The notes: generated by a model from the letters alone, not told the origin. A DNA stretch of 32,716 nt from Chitinivibrionales bacterium (GCA_028278335.1 JANQEN010000131.1:1-32716), one strand, 5' to 3'. Shown: positions 22,515 through 32,527, counted from the stretch's first letter. Program-made: numbers and translations.

Positions 22515-24041
22515 ATGCAATTTAAATCATTCAAACAAAATAAATTCCTAATTATTTGCTTAATTATTGGTGCTTCATTAAGATTATTTCACTATCTGAT
22601 GAACTACTCTTTATGGCATGATGAGGCGTGCCTTGCCTTAGCAATTATTGAGACGCCCTTCTCGATGCTCCATATGCCATTACCATATGAGCAAGCTGCA
22701 CCCTATGGATACCTTTTGTTGGTCAAGGCACTTGTAAATCTTTTCAATGAAAAGGAAATTACACTTCGTTTATTGTCTCTAGTAGCAGGGATCTCTCTAT
22801 TGCCATTATTTTATACTGTCTCAAAAAAGGTGTTTAACCAAACAACAGCCCTATTTACGCTGTCATTATTATGTATAGGTCAACCATTTATTGACTTTAG
22901 CGTTGAATTCAAGCCATATATATTGGATGCCTTCTTATCCTTGTTCGTTACTTATACATCTCTCCTTATTCTTGACAGAATAAATTCCTCTGAGAAAATT
23001 AAATATTATCATCTTCTTCTGTTTTTAGTGACCCCTTTTTCAATGTGGTTCTCCTTTACAACTATTTTTGTTTGTGTCAGTACAATGCTCTTCTTTTGGG
23101 TATATTATTTTATCCACAAACCTAAAAGCCAACTAACACATCTGATTATTTTTTCAGTAATTATCCTTGCCAACTTTTTTATTGTAAACCAGTTCCATTT
23201 ACAGAACATACGCAACAGCTCAGCCCTTCATGGCTTTTGGAAAGGAGAGTTCGTTCCTTTTCCACTTTCCTTTGATGCAATAAAATGGCTGATCCATAAA
23301 CCCTTTTCTATTGTAGAGTATCCGCTTGGTTTTACTCTTTCCGGTATAGCATTGCTTTGCATTCTATCTGGATGCATTAGCTTAGCAAAACACAAACCTT
23401 TTCATCTAATCCTTCTTATTTCGCCTATTGTAATTACAATAGGAGCCTCTCTATTTTCCCTCTACCCCTTTGAGGGACGTCTGATTTTTTTTCTTACTCC
23501 CCTGCTTCTCCTATTGCTTGGTAGTGGAGCGATAGACCTTTATAGATTGATCAGTTGTAAAAATCAATCAATGGCAACTTCTCTTATGATACTTCTCTTG
23601 CTCTTTCCCCTATTTGAATGTACAAAAAGAGCTATACGTCCCTTTCGTCATGAAAATCTTAGACCAGTTGTTGAGGAGGTCATCGATAAAAGAAAGAAAA
23701 ATGAAGAAATATATGTCTACTATGGAGGGTTACCCGCGTATAGGTACTATGCTAGATTACTAGACTTTTCAGCTCCATTTATTCCCGGCATACAATCCAG
23801 GGATGACTGGTCTCTATACAACAAGGAGATCAGTACAGTTCTACACAAAGGTGAGCAGCCGATCTGGTTTATTTTTTCCCATGTGTGGGACTGCCACGGT
23901 GTCAACGAGGAGAAGTATTTTATAACCGAAATCAACAAACATGCATTGCTGCAAGCTTATATCCATGCAATTGGAGGTGCAAGTGCTTACCTATATGCAC
24001 CTAAAGGCATAATCAATGACAAGCACGCTCCTAAAAAATAA
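22515..24041 (+). CDS. GT39-like (ArnT/PMT) membrane glycosyltransferase
   Basis: 508 residues. The first TM helix (about 8-28) is followed by the first periplasmic loop with YSLWHDEACLALAI (about 31-44), the acidic DE pair that in GT39/ArnT-type enzymes binds metal or lipid-phosphate sugar donor. Many hydrophobic helices fill about 60-380, and a soluble C-terminal part (about 385-508) resembles the periplasmic domain. It likely transfers a sugar from a polyprenyl-phosphate donor to an envelope acceptor. Its end overlaps the next gene by 26 bases. It opens the glycan locus. Confidence 0.8.
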   Translation: MQFKSFKQNKFLIICLIIGASLRLFHYLMNYSLWHDEACLALAIIETPFSMLHMPLPYEQAAPYGYLLLVKALVNLFNEKEITLRLLSLVAGISLLPLFYTVSKKVFNQTTALFTLSLLCIGQPFIDFSVEFKPYILDAFLSLFVTYTSLLILDRINSSEKIKYYHLLLFLVTPFSMWFSFTTIFVCVSTMLFFWVYYFIHKPKSQLTHLIIFSVIILANFFIVNQFHLQNIRNSSALHGFWKGEFVPFPLSFDAIKWLIHKPFSIVEYPLGFTLSGIALLCILSGCISLAKHKPFHLILLISPIVITIGASLFSLYPFEGRLIFFLTPLLLLLLGSGAIDLYRLISCKNQSMATSLMILLLLFPLFECTKRAIRPFRHENLRPVVEEVIDKRKKNEEIYVYYGGLPAYRYYARLLDFSAPFIPGIQSRDDWSLYNKEISTVLHKGEQPIWFIFSHVWDCHGVNEEKYFITEINKHALLQAYIHAIGGASAYLYAPKGIINDKHAPKK

Positions 24042-25098
24042 TTTCGATCTGTTACGACTCTTTGCAGCACTGCAAGTGTTCTATTTCCACACCTGTCCCT
24101 TTTTAATACTTAAACCTGGCCCTATCCATGCACGACTTGCCCGAATCTACTCATTTTTTCCAGGGGTATCAATTTTCTTTGTTATTAGTGGCTTTCTCAT
24201 CACACTCTCTTATAAGCGAAACAATAATTTTAAAGAGTACATTCGAAACAGAGCGCTCAGAATATATCCTGCCCTATGGAGCGCCTTCGTACTCAGTCTC
24301 CTTCTATTATGCTTACTAAGGGTAAGCTGGTCAAAGGAGATAAATACAATTGACATATGGAGCTGGGTATTTACACATGTGACTGGCTTTGTTTATCTGA
24401 TCCCTCTCTTTGCAAAGGAATACGGCATTGAAGTCCTTAATGGAAGCCTATTTACCATCCCTGCAGAACTACAATTTTACTTTCTATTGCCCTGTTTTCT
24501 CTTTTGTTGGCACAAAGTTAAATCTATATCCCTTCAAATATTACTTGGTATTACGTTGATCATCATATCAAGTTCACTAGGGTATGGCTTATGGTTTCAT
24601 AAAATAGAGTTGTCCTTACAATCGAGATGGTTGCTGCTTGGCTCAGCTCTTCCAAATTTCTATATGTTCTACTTTGGTATATTTGGAGCGCTCTATTTTA
24701 ACAAGATTGAGAAGCTTATTAAAGGCAAAGTTTTATTTTGGTCTTTTATCTATATTGGTTGGCGTCTGTTACTTCGGCATTCCGGATTGCATGTATATCA
24801 AATGTCTTATAGTATTGTCCTAATCAACAACCTCCTTTTAGCCATATTTACTCTCTCTGCAGCATTCTCATTCACATCATTCTACAAAAACTCTCTTCAA
24901 AATATTGACATTTCCTATGGAGTGTATCTTTATCATGGTTTAGTACTTCACGCGATGGTATATATGCAACTCACTAACCGCTGGATTTACTTTTTCCTCA
25001 GCCTTGGTATCACAATTTTTCTGGCATTCTTTTCGTGGAAATTTATTGAAAAACCTTTTTTAAAAAAGAAAAGAAACTCCCTACGGCAATATCCTTGA
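24016..25098 (+). CDS. Acyltransferase-3 family membrane protein (OafA/YrhL-like)
   Basis: 360 residues with about 10 TM helices. The start NNFDLLRLFAALQVFYFH (9-25, with H25) is the family signature, followed by GVSIFFVISGFLI (about 50-62) and RIYPALW (about 81-87, family R-R-x-R-x-P). Members transfer acetyl or other acyl groups to sugars of O-antigen, capsule or peptidoglycan. The soluble SGNH domain of some members is absent. It overlaps the preceding gene, so it is in the same transcript and probably decorates the glycan made here. Confidence 0.92.
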   Translation: MTSTLLKNNFDLLRLFAALQVFYFHTCPFLILKPGPIHARLARIYSFFPGVSIFFVISGFLITLSYKRNNNFKEYIRNRALRIYPALWSAFVLSLLLLCLLRVSWSKEINTIDIWSWVFTHVTGFVYLIPLFAKEYGIEVLNGSLFTIPAELQFYFLLPCFLFCWHKVKSISLQILLGITLIIISSSLGYGLWFHKIELSLQSRWLLLGSALPNFYMFYFGIFGALYFNKIEKLIKGKVLFWSFIYIGWRLLLRHSGLHVYQMSYSIVLINNLLLAIFTLSAAFSFTSFYKNSLQNIDISYGVYLYHGLVLHAMVYMQLTNRWIYFFLSLGITIFLAFFSWKFIEKPFLKKKRNSLRQYP

Positions 25099-25126
25099 AT
25101 TACGCTTTTTCTTTATTTACAAATAC

Positions 25127-25156
25127 TTACCATTGCTGTACCATTAGATATATACA
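25127..25156 (+). promoter_or_regulatory. Possible internal promoter before the epimerase gene
   Basis: TTACCA (25127-25132), an 18-base spacer and TATACA (25151-25156), each 4 of 6 to consensus. It lies in the one 89-base gap within the first half of the glycan locus. Confidence 0.3.
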
Positions 25157-25187
25157 ATCCTTTAAATAGCACTCATTGGGAGTATAA

Positions 25188-26171
25188 ATGAAAAAAGTTC
25201 TCATTACCGGCGTTGCTGGAATGATTGGTTCACATTTGCTTGACGCTTTACTCAATCAAGGTATCTACGAAATAATAGGTATCGATAATTTCAGCTTTGG
25301 GAAAAAAGATAATATTCAACACAATCTTTCAAACCCTCGGTTTCATTTCTATCCCATTAGTGTCTTAGATTTTGAATCACTTAAAATACTCACAAAAGAT
25401 ATTGATATAATAATTCATCTTGCTGCAGTAAAAAAAATCGGTGAAGCTGATTCAAGCATGGAAACCCTGAGAGTTAATAATGATGGTACAGAGTTTATCT
25501 ATGAAACTGCTAAAATGTGGGGTGCAAAAGTAATTCTCGCTTCAACATCTGACGTCTATGGGATGTCGACTGATTTACCGTTGCGAGAGGATGGTGATTT
25601 ACTTTTAGGGCCTAGTATGATCCGCCGATGGAGCTACGCAGTTTCAAAACTTAATTGCGAACAGTTAGCCTTTGCCTATTTCCAGGATTTTCATGTTCCC
25701 ACAGTTATCCTTCGGTATTTCGGCGGGTTTAGCCCTCGTTCAAGTTTTTCCTGGAGCGGCGGCCATATTCCCATATTTATCAATGCTATATTAAGAAATC
25801 AAGAAGTTACTATTCATGGTGATGGAACACAAACACGGTCAATGGCTTTTGTCTCAGATATTGTCAATGGTACTATTCTATCCATGGAGAATGAACATGC
25901 TATTGGAGAAGTCATTAATATTGGCAATGATGAGGAATTAAGTGTGTTGGATACAGCAAAACTAATTCATTCCCTAACAAATTCGAAAGCCGAGCTTAAG
26001 CTAAAGTTCCTCCCCTTTGAAGACATTTTTGGCCAGTATAAAGATATAATGAGAAGGATTCCTGATTTAACAAAGGCAAAGAAATTATTAGGCTATACTC
26101 CAATAGTTCCCTTAAAAGAGGCCATTGAAAAGACAATAAATGAATCAAGAGCCCGGCTAAAACAGGAATGA
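25188..26171 (+). CDS. NAD-dependent nucleotide-sugar epimerase/dehydratase
   Basis: 327 residues, extended SDR. GVAGMIG (8-14) is the NAD loop, IDNFSFGKK the ribose-binding region, TSDVYG (about 120-125) the substrate loop, and Y150xxxK154 the catalytic pair. PxxDIFGQYKDIMRRIPDLTKAKKLLGYTP near the end is typical of UDP-sugar 4-epimerases and decarboxylases. The precise reaction is not decidable; it probably supplies a modified nucleotide sugar. GGGAG precedes the ATG. Its stop overlaps the next start by four bases (ATGA). Confidence 0.9.
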   Translation: MKKVLITGVAGMIGSHLLDALLNQGIYEIIGIDNFSFGKKDNIQHNLSNPRFHFYPISVLDFESLKILTKDIDIIIHLAAVKKIGEADSSMETLRVNNDGTEFIYETAKMWGAKVILASTSDVYGMSTDLPLREDGDLLLGPSMIRRWSYAVSKLNCEQLAFAYFQDFHVPTVILRYFGGFSPRSSFSWSGGHIPIFINAILRNQEVTIHGDGTQTRSMAFVSDIVNGTILSMENEHAIGEVINIGNDEELSVLDTAKLIHSLTNSKAELKLKFLPFEDIFGQYKDIMRRIPDLTKAKKLLGYTPIVPLKEAIEKTINESRARLKQE

Positions 26172-27643
26172 AGAATCGAATATCTATATCGATTAGTCCT
26201 CAAGTTAAAAATCAGTTTGGACCTGAAATTTCATGGGTATGGCGAGTATTACTAACTAGTATTGGTGCTGCATGGAAAGAGGTGAACGGTGATTCCTCAG
26301 AAGGCATCATTTTTTATGGGGACAGTAGTCAGCATGAGAACAGTAAATTTCGATTATCTATTCCGTTTCACAAAAATCTATGGCATGATAGACACAATCT
26401 TCGTTTAGAAAAACTGTCACATCTTCAGAATATTCCTATACCTCTTTTTGTCAAAAAGCCAACCTCTAAAAAACTATTTTCCTCAGAATGTGACAGACTA
26501 ATCTGCCATCATGATTTAGTATTTTATTCATTTTGGTTCATGACTAGACTTGAAGAAAAACAGTGGTCCAAAAACAAACACGGTTTTTATGATCTTTCTT
26601 CTAGCAACTGGCTGCAAGAGGAAGTGTTATTTAAAGCCCCGGTTACAGCAATTGCCCGTGCAGTAAAGCAGTGGCTCACTTCACTAGATTTTGCTCCCTT
26701 CGTACCTGACTGGCCACAGGGTAAAAAAGCTGCTGTGGGTTTAAGTCATGACATTGACTATCCAGAAGTAAAACGATTAATAGAACCCTTCCGAATTATT
26801 TCAAAAAGAGGAATGAAAGGTATTCCTCCAGCTCTTGCTATACTAAATGGTAAAAAGAATCATTGGCATTTCAACCGTTGGATGGAGCTTGAAAATCGAT
26901 ATGATGCAAAGTCGGCTTTCTATTTTTCTGCAAAGAAGGGCTCTCTTATTAAATATGCCTTAGGGACCCCTGATCCATTCTATGATATCACCCAAAAACG
27001 ATTCAAGAATCTCTTTCGATTAATAAAATCAAATAACTCTGAAATTGGCCTTCACACCAGTTACAATGCCTACCAATCAATAGATCAAATAAAGATAGAG
27101 AAAGAGCTCCTTGAAAACTGCTGTAACAATGAGGTCATCGGTAACCGGCATCACTACTGGCATTGTGATTCAAATAATCTTGACGCGACCCTGTTGGCTC
27201 ATGAGGCAGTTGGTTTCAAATATGATTCATCCATTGGTCATGAAAAATATATGGGTTGGAGAGGCGGTCATGCCCTCCCCTATTTCCCCTATATTGAAGG
27301 GAAAAATCGATCATTAAAAACACTCCAAGTATCCCCAACGTGGATGGATGACCATCTTTTTAACTACTTAAAGGAAAATCTTTTTGATAGAAAGAAAGCT
27401 CTCTCTCAAATTGCCGACACAGTTATAAGTCAAGGGGGTATGATAATAATAGACATTCACAACTACGTCTATGATTCATTTTTATATCCTGAGTGGAAAA
27501 AAACTTATGAATGGTTTATTAGCTTCTTATTTGAAAAGGGAAGCATATGGCTTACAACCCCTGGGGAAATTGCTATTCACTGGATAAAACGGTATAATTC
27601 AATTATAGACATGAGTCAGGGATTATCAGAAGGTATAAAATAA
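26168..27643 (+). CDS. Polysaccharide deacetylase-like protein with long N-terminal domain
   Basis: 491 residues without a signal peptide. The first 180 residues form an unassigned domain often found ahead of deacetylase barrels in surface-glycan clusters. The NodB-like part (about 185-470) shows SHDID (193-197, catalytic and metal Asp), SEIGLHTSYNAY (H296) and a late IIDIHNYVYD (about 425-434). The metal triad is plausible but not textbook. It would remove N-acetyl groups from a sugar or lipid-linked intermediate in the cytoplasm. It is coupled by ATGA to the epimerase gene. Confidence 0.78.
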   Translation: MKNRISISISPQVKNQFGPEISWVWRVLLTSIGAAWKEVNGDSSEGIIFYGDSSQHENSKFRLSIPFHKNLWHDRHNLRLEKLSHLQNIPIPLFVKKPTSKKLFSSECDRLICHHDLVFYSFWFMTRLEEKQWSKNKHGFYDLSSSNWLQEEVLFKAPVTAIARAVKQWLTSLDFAPFVPDWPQGKKAAVGLSHDIDYPEVKRLIEPFRIISKRGMKGIPPALAILNGKKNHWHFNRWMELENRYDAKSAFYFSAKKGSLIKYALGTPDPFYDITQKRFKNLFRLIKSNNSEIGLHTSYNAYQSIDQIKIEKELLENCCNNEVIGNRHHYWHCDSNNLDATLLAHEAVGFKYDSSIGHEKYMGWRGGHALPYFPYIEGKNRSLKTLQVSPTWMDDHLFNYLKENLFDRKKALSQIADTVISQGGMIIIDIHNYVYDSFLYPEWKKTYEWFISFLFEKGSIWLTTPGEIAIHWIKRYNSIIDMSQGLSEGIK

Positions 27644-27647
27644 CCTC

Positions 27648-28616
27648 ATGAAAACTTTTCTGTTTTTAGTACAATTCATCTTACCACCATTTTTAAAGAA
27701 AGTCTTTCTTTCAATTTTTACTAATGCTCATTTTGGTAAACACTCTCATATTAGCTGGTTTTCCGCTGTTATGGGAAACTCAATTTCAATGGGACCACAC
27801 ACCTCAATAAAACCTTTTACTCTTATTAAATGTAGTGGTGATGTTAAACTGGAAGCGTATACGGAGATTAGTAGCTTTACATTAGTCTATGGTTGTTCCT
27901 CATTTCTTACTGGGAAAAAATGTTATATTGGCCCACAATGTTGGATAAACACTTCTGAAGAAGTTCGGTTCGGTGATTACTCAGCTATTGGGCCACGATC
28001 TATGCTTTTTACGCATGGTTCTTTTCTTCCCTATACCCAGGGGTATCCAGTTAAGTTTGGAAAGATTACCATTGGTAACAATGTATGGATCACAGCAGGA
28101 GTGTTTATTCATCCCGGTGTTACAATAGAGGATAATGTAATAGTAAATTCTAAAAGTGTTATAAAAAAAAGCATCTCTTCAAATAAATTGGTTGAAGGGT
28201 TTCCCGCAGATGAGATACGAAGCCTTGATTCTATTTGTAAAACTATTGATCCGACAAAACGGGCTGTGTTAATTAAAAATATGCAGGATCATTTCATTCA
28301 ATTTTTAAAACAGACTATTGGTAATGTCAACAGTAAACAAATATCTGAGAATATCGTAACGCTTAAGTTTCAGAGACGAAATTACTGCATCATAATCATT
28401 AATTCTATAAATTTTGACTTTGAAACATTACCCAAGATAAATAAAAATATTGCCTTGGTCAATTGTGATGAATCGATAAGCCAATTAAACTCATTTACAA
28501 TTCCACATTTTAACTTTGGTACATTGACGACTCTTTACTCTCACGACCCTCTGCATAAAGCGTTGTATGATTTCTTTAAACGATACTATGGGATAACTTT
28601 TACTTACAAGGATTAA
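27648..28616 (+). CDS. Hexapeptide-repeat acyltransferase with extra C-terminal domain
   Basis: 322 residues. About 25-195 is a left-handed beta-helix (LbH) of WbbJ/maltose-acetyltransferase type: repeated I/V-G-x steps, then FGKITIGNNVWITAGVFIHPGVTIEDNVIVNSKSVI, read in segments at about 142-177. It should be a trimeric O-acetyl (or other acyl) transferase for sugars. The last 120 residues (about 203-322) are not part of the family and match nothing I recognise; they contain alternating strands and helices and an end FKRYYGITFTYKD. It starts four bases after the deacetylase-like gene. Confidence 0.82.
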   Translation: MKTFLFLVQFILPPFLKKVFLSIFTNAHFGKHSHISWFSAVMGNSISMGPHTSIKPFTLIKCSGDVKLEAYTEISSFTLVYGCSSFLTGKKCYIGPQCWINTSEEVRFGDYSAIGPRSMLFTHGSFLPYTQGYPVKFGKITIGNNVWITAGVFIHPGVTIEDNVIVNSKSVIKKSISSNKLVEGFPADEIRSLDSICKTIDPTKRAVLIKNMQDHFIQFLKQTIGNVNSKQISENIVTLKFQRRNYCIIIINSINFDFETLPKINKNIALVNCDESISQLNSFTIPHFNFGTLTTLYSHDPLHKALYDFFKRYYGITFTYKD

Positions 28617-28646
28617 TCACTGAAATCATTTATATAATAAAAACCT

Positions 28647-29423
28647 ATGCTTACAAAATCTAAACCTACTCTCTATCTAATTATTCCCGTTTTTAATGAA
28701 GCTGGGAATATTGATAGGTTACTTAATTCTATAGAATTATTACAAAAGACGATTGCATCAGAATTCTCAATTACTTGCCTGCTTGTTGATGATGGGAGTA
28801 GCGATCATACGGTTGATAAAATACGATCTCACACAACCTATTTTTCAGTTATTACGTTAACCAACCCCATCAATTTAGGTCCTGGTGCAGCATTTGCAAA
28901 GGCATTCTTCTATTTATCATCTCGATTAAAAAAGAATGATTGGGTGCTTACCATGGAAGGAGACAACACTTCGGATATTACAACTATTCAGCATTTACTT
29001 CAACGACGAAAAGAGGGGTATGATGTAGTCTTAGCAAGTCCCTATCTTTATTCTGGATCAATCAACAATGTTGCCATCCATCGTGTTATTATCAGTCAAA
29101 TGGCAAACACTCTTACTAAAATCATATTAGGCATTAACGGTATTTTAACCTTTAGCTGTTTTCTACGCCTTTATAATGGAGCCACAATTCAATCCCTCCA
29201 AAAACGTTTTGGACCCAACATTATTGAATGTCAAGGATTTGAATCGATGGTAGAACTTTTAGCAAAGTTAGTTCAAATGAAGGTTAAAATATCAGAGGTA
29301 GAAAGTATTGTTGATTGGAGGCAGCGAGTTGGTAAAAGTAAAATGAAAATTCTAAAAACAATTAGAGGATATCTAAAGCTATTTATTCATTGGCATAGCA
29401 TGTCAAAACCCAAAGTTATATAA
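28647..29423 (+). CDS. Glycosyltransferase family 2
   Basis: 258 residues. IIPVFNEAGNIDRLL (about 12-26) is the GT-A start, VDDGSSD (47-53) holds the first Asp pair, and EGDNTSD (104-110) is in the DxD position. There is no C-terminal TM helix, so it is a soluble or peripheral enzyme like dolichol-phosphate-mannose-type or O-antigen GT2s. It may make the polyprenyl-phosphate sugar used by the adjacent GT39-like proteins, which would explain its position directly before them. Confidence 0.9.
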   Translation: MLTKSKPTLYLIIPVFNEAGNIDRLLNSIELLQKTIASEFSITCLLVDDGSSDHTVDKIRSHTTYFSVITLTNPINLGPGAAFAKAFFYLSSRLKKNDWVLTMEGDNTSDITTIQHLLQRRKEGYDVVLASPYLYSGSINNVAIHRVIISQMANTLTKIILGINGILTFSCFLRLYNGATIQSLQKRFGPNIIECQGFESMVELLAKLVQMKVKISEVESIVDWRQRVGKSKMKILKTIRGYLKLFIHWHSMSKPKVI

Positions 29424-29444
29424 AAAACCATTTCGCACAATCCC

Positions 29445-30971
29445 ATGATTTTTTCATCAGCCAACATTCCCTCACGATTAGGATCCTTTAAAAAAGGGTT
29501 CTACAATAATTATGGTATTTTCATCATAGTTATTCTAGCAGCAATTATGAGGTTACCCGCATTGTTCCATGGTATGCCAACTTATGTATATCCCAGTGAA
29601 TATGAAATTGTAGCAACCTCATTAAATTGCTTAAAAGGTGATATTTATAATGAATGGATATCCTATTATGGTGGCTTCTACTACTATACAAACGCTCTAT
29701 TCTTAGGTGTTTTTCAACTTATCTATCATGGACTTTACTATATAAAGATGGTCGATGAACCAAGTACTCCCTATTGGCTTTTTTATGTGGTTTGCAGAGC
29801 ACTTAATCTCATTTATTCCCTCATTCTATTATTCACAACCTATGGGATATTAAATAAAATAGCACACTCAAAAACAGCTATCATAGGTGCCGGTATAATG
29901 GCATCACTTCCTCTTCCTCTTGCCTACTCACTTAGAGTAGCACCAGATATTCTCTGTACCCTGTTGGTCTCTCTTTCTATATATTTCTCAGTTTGCTTCT
30001 ATACAAATGATGGCAAAGTCACCAATCTCTTTAAAGCCGCACTCTTTGCAGGGCTTGCCATTGGAACTAAACTCATGTTTCTTGCACCAGTTCCTCTAAT
30101 AATTGCTAAACTTCTTGTAAACAAAAAATATCACAAACCATTTTTCGATCGTAACCTGATTGTTGTTTTATGTATTTTGAGTGGTGCAATAATTATTGCT
30201 CATCCCTCTACAATAATCATCCCAAGGATTTTCTATAGCATTACCCGGGCACACTCAATCTATTCTGCACAACATCGTGTCGGAGTTGATGTTCCATTAA
30301 CAGCACTTTATTTCATAAAAGACCTATTTACAAATGGGGTCTCACCTACTATCTTTTTAGTTTCATTAATTGGAATTGTTTTTGCTTTTCTCAAACATCG
30401 GGACCCTTTTCTAATTATTGCATTAACTCCTTTGTTGTGGTCCACGATTCTCAGTACCTACAAGGTGCACTTTACCTATAACATAATGATAATAACGCTA
30501 CCCATATCAATCTTCTCTGCAGTGCTTCTTGTGGAAATTGTTAAAAGTAAATTTGTACCAATACTATTTATTTTGATTATACTTCCTCCTTTATATATTT
30601 CCGGCAAGCATATTATTGAGCATTGTAAAAAGGACCTTCGATTCGTTGCTGCAGAATGGATAAAAATAAACATCCCCAAAAACAGTTACATTGCCAGGGA
30701 AGAATATACTCCTAAAATTAGTAAACAGGATTATCGAATAGACTATATTGGTATTTGTGGATTACTCACTTTTTCACCTGATTCCATAAAATCAATTGGT
30801 TATGACTATCTTATCACAGCCTCTCATGATCGATTTCTTAAGAGCCCCATTAAGCATAAAAAGGAGATTAAACGATACAATGACCATCTTTTTCAATTCC
30901 CTGTAGTAAAAGAGTTTAATCCTGGGACAAAGTATCGAGGAATGGCAATTCGTATTTTAAAGGTTGATTAG
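29445..30971 (+). CDS. GT39-like multi-pass membrane glycosyltransferase, paralog A
   Basis: 508 residues, about 10-12 TM helices. The first helix (about 25-40) is followed by MRLPALFHGMPTYVYPSEYEI (about 41-61, written here as a position), the loop where GT39 enzymes carry an acidic pair; here it is SEYE. It also has WISYYGGFYYY at about 79-89. The C-terminal part (about 390-508) is soluble, with AAEWIKINIPKNSYI and a YDYLITASHDRFL segment. It is closely related to the next gene, with matching motifs throughout. A polyprenyl-linked sugar donor is expected, the acceptor unknown. Confidence 0.75.
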   Translation: MIFSSANIPSRLGSFKKGFYNNYGIFIIVILAAIMRLPALFHGMPTYVYPSEYEIVATSLNCLKGDIYNEWISYYGGFYYYTNALFLGVFQLIYHGLYYIKMVDEPSTPYWLFYVVCRALNLIYSLILLFTTYGILNKIAHSKTAIIGAGIMASLPLPLAYSLRVAPDILCTLLVSLSIYFSVCFYTNDGKVTNLFKAALFAGLAIGTKLMFLAPVPLIIAKLLVNKKYHKPFFDRNLIVVLCILSGAIIIAHPSTIIIPRIFYSITRAHSIYSAQHRVGVDVPLTALYFIKDLFTNGVSPTIFLVSLIGIVFAFLKHRDPFLIIALTPLLWSTILSTYKVHFTYNIMIITLPISIFSAVLLVEIVKSKFVPILFILIILPPLYISGKHIIEHCKKDLRFVAAEWIKINIPKNSYIAREEYTPKISKQDYRIDYIGICGLLTFSPDSIKSIGYDYLITASHDRFLKSPIKHKKEIKRYNDHLFQFPVVKEFNPGTKYRGMAIRILKVD

Positions 30972-30973
30972 CT

Positions 30974-32527
30974 ATGAAAAACAGTCTCCTAATCAATCTT
31001 AAGAAAATAATTGATAAAACACCAAGTCCATTTAATAGCAATTACCCTCTTATTTTAATTTTACTTTTTGCTGCAATGATTAGGCTTCCTGGCATTTTCC
31101 ATGGCTTACCAGTATATGTGATGCCAAGTGAATATGAGATTTTATCTATGGCAGCAGACTGTTTAAAGGGTGATTTTATTCCAGAATGGATATCCTATGG
31201 GGGGCTCTACTATTATGTCAACGCTATTATTATTGGAGTTGTCAAATTAATATTTCATACCTTTAGAATATTGGGACTCACCGATGTGCAGCACACTCCC
31301 TTTTGGTTATTCTATGCAGCTTCACGAACGTTTAATATTCTCTTTTATTTAGGAATCGTGTATGTAGTCTTTTCAATCACAAAGTTAGCAATTGGTAAAC
31401 ACGCTGCAATCTATGCATCTATTTCTATGACTTTATTCCCTCTAGCACATAAATATTCATTGCAAATATCTCCGGATATATTTGTCGTAACCATGACAAG
31501 TTTTTCTATGCTTTTTACAACTAAGTATCTTTTAAAAAACAACAACCCACATTATCTCTATTGGGCTGCCCTATTTGCAGGACTATCCATTAGCGCAAAA
31601 TTTATGGTAATCTCTATCATACCTCTTTGCATTGCAAAATTGCTTGTATCTAAAAAAGGGCATACACATTTTTTTGATAAGACACTACTTATATCAAGCA
31701 TATTAGTTATCCTTTCATTTATTGTTACTTCTCCATTTTCTGTACTTGCATTTCGTCAATATTTTATTGATGGATTACTCTATGCCCATAATTTATATCA
31801 AGGTGACTTCCATCCTGGAATTGAACAGCAAAACCTAGTATTCTCTTTTCTCTCTGATCTGTTTAAGAGTGACATCACTCCAGGTCTTTTTGTGTCGGCC
31901 AGCATTGGACTACCCCTCCTACTATTTACACACCGAGATTTCTTTTTGATACTATATGTTGGCCCACTGCTATGGTTTTGTATAATGAGTGTCTATAATG
32001 TTGATTTTACCTATAATCTCATTATTTTGCTAGTTCCTCTATCAATTAGTATTGGGTATATATTTGCAAAAATCAACAACTCAATTCTTAGAATTATTCT
32101 CTTTACTCTTGTTTGTATACACCCTCTAGTAAATGATATCAGTAGCCTTCAAGATATGCGCAAAAGGGATATCAGATATGCTGTATCTGAATGGGTTAAT
32201 GCAAATATTCCTCCAAACAGTCATATTGCATGGGAGGACCACCTACCATTCTTTTCAAGTAATCGCTTTACACTAACCCATATAGGCAGATGTAAATTAG
32301 CACATCTTAAGCCAGAAGAAATAGTCGCGAAAAATGTAGATTATCTTATTTCAAATTTCCACCATGCCCTTCTTCATAAACCAAATAAATATGCCAGTCT
32401 CATTTCAGGATATCATCAGTTAATTGATACCTTTGAGCTCGTAAGAAAATTTGAACCAAAAGATTCCTATCGAGGCCATACTATTCTAATTCTGAAGATT
32501 AAACCCAGATTATGCAATAGGAAGTAG
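30974..32527 (+). CDS. GT39-like multi-pass membrane glycosyltransferase, paralog B
   Basis: 517 residues. It has the same plan as the preceding gene: IRLPGIFHGLP, VMPSEYEI, CLKGDF, EWISYGGLYYYVNA, AALFAGLSISAKFM, AKLLVSKKGH, DFTYNLIIL, then a soluble end with VSEWVNANIPPNSHIAWED. The SEYE acidic pair is kept. It starts two bases after the paralog's stop, so the pair arose by tandem duplication and is co-translated. The two may use different acceptors or work as a heterodimer. It is the last gene of the locus in this window. Confidence 0.75.
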   Translation: MKNSLLINLKKIIDKTPSPFNSNYPLILILLFAAMIRLPGIFHGLPVYVMPSEYEILSMAADCLKGDFIPEWISYGGLYYYVNAIIIGVVKLIFHTFRILGLTDVQHTPFWLFYAASRTFNILFYLGIVYVVFSITKLAIGKHAAIYASISMTLFPLAHKYSLQISPDIFVVTMTSFSMLFTTKYLLKNNNPHYLYWAALFAGLSISAKFMVISIIPLCIAKLLVSKKGHTHFFDKTLLISSILVILSFIVTSPFSVLAFRQYFIDGLLYAHNLYQGDFHPGIEQQNLVFSFLSDLFKSDITPGLFVSASIGLPLLLFTHRDFFLILYVGPLLWFCIMSVYNVDFTYNLIILLVPLSISIGYIFAKINNSILRIILFTLVCIHPLVNDISSLQDMRKRDIRYAVSEWVNANIPPNSHIAWEDHLPFFSSNRFTLTHIGRCKLAHLKPEEIVAKNVDYLISNFHHALLHKPNKYASLISGYHQLIDTFELVRKFEPKDSYRGHTILILKIKPRLCNRK

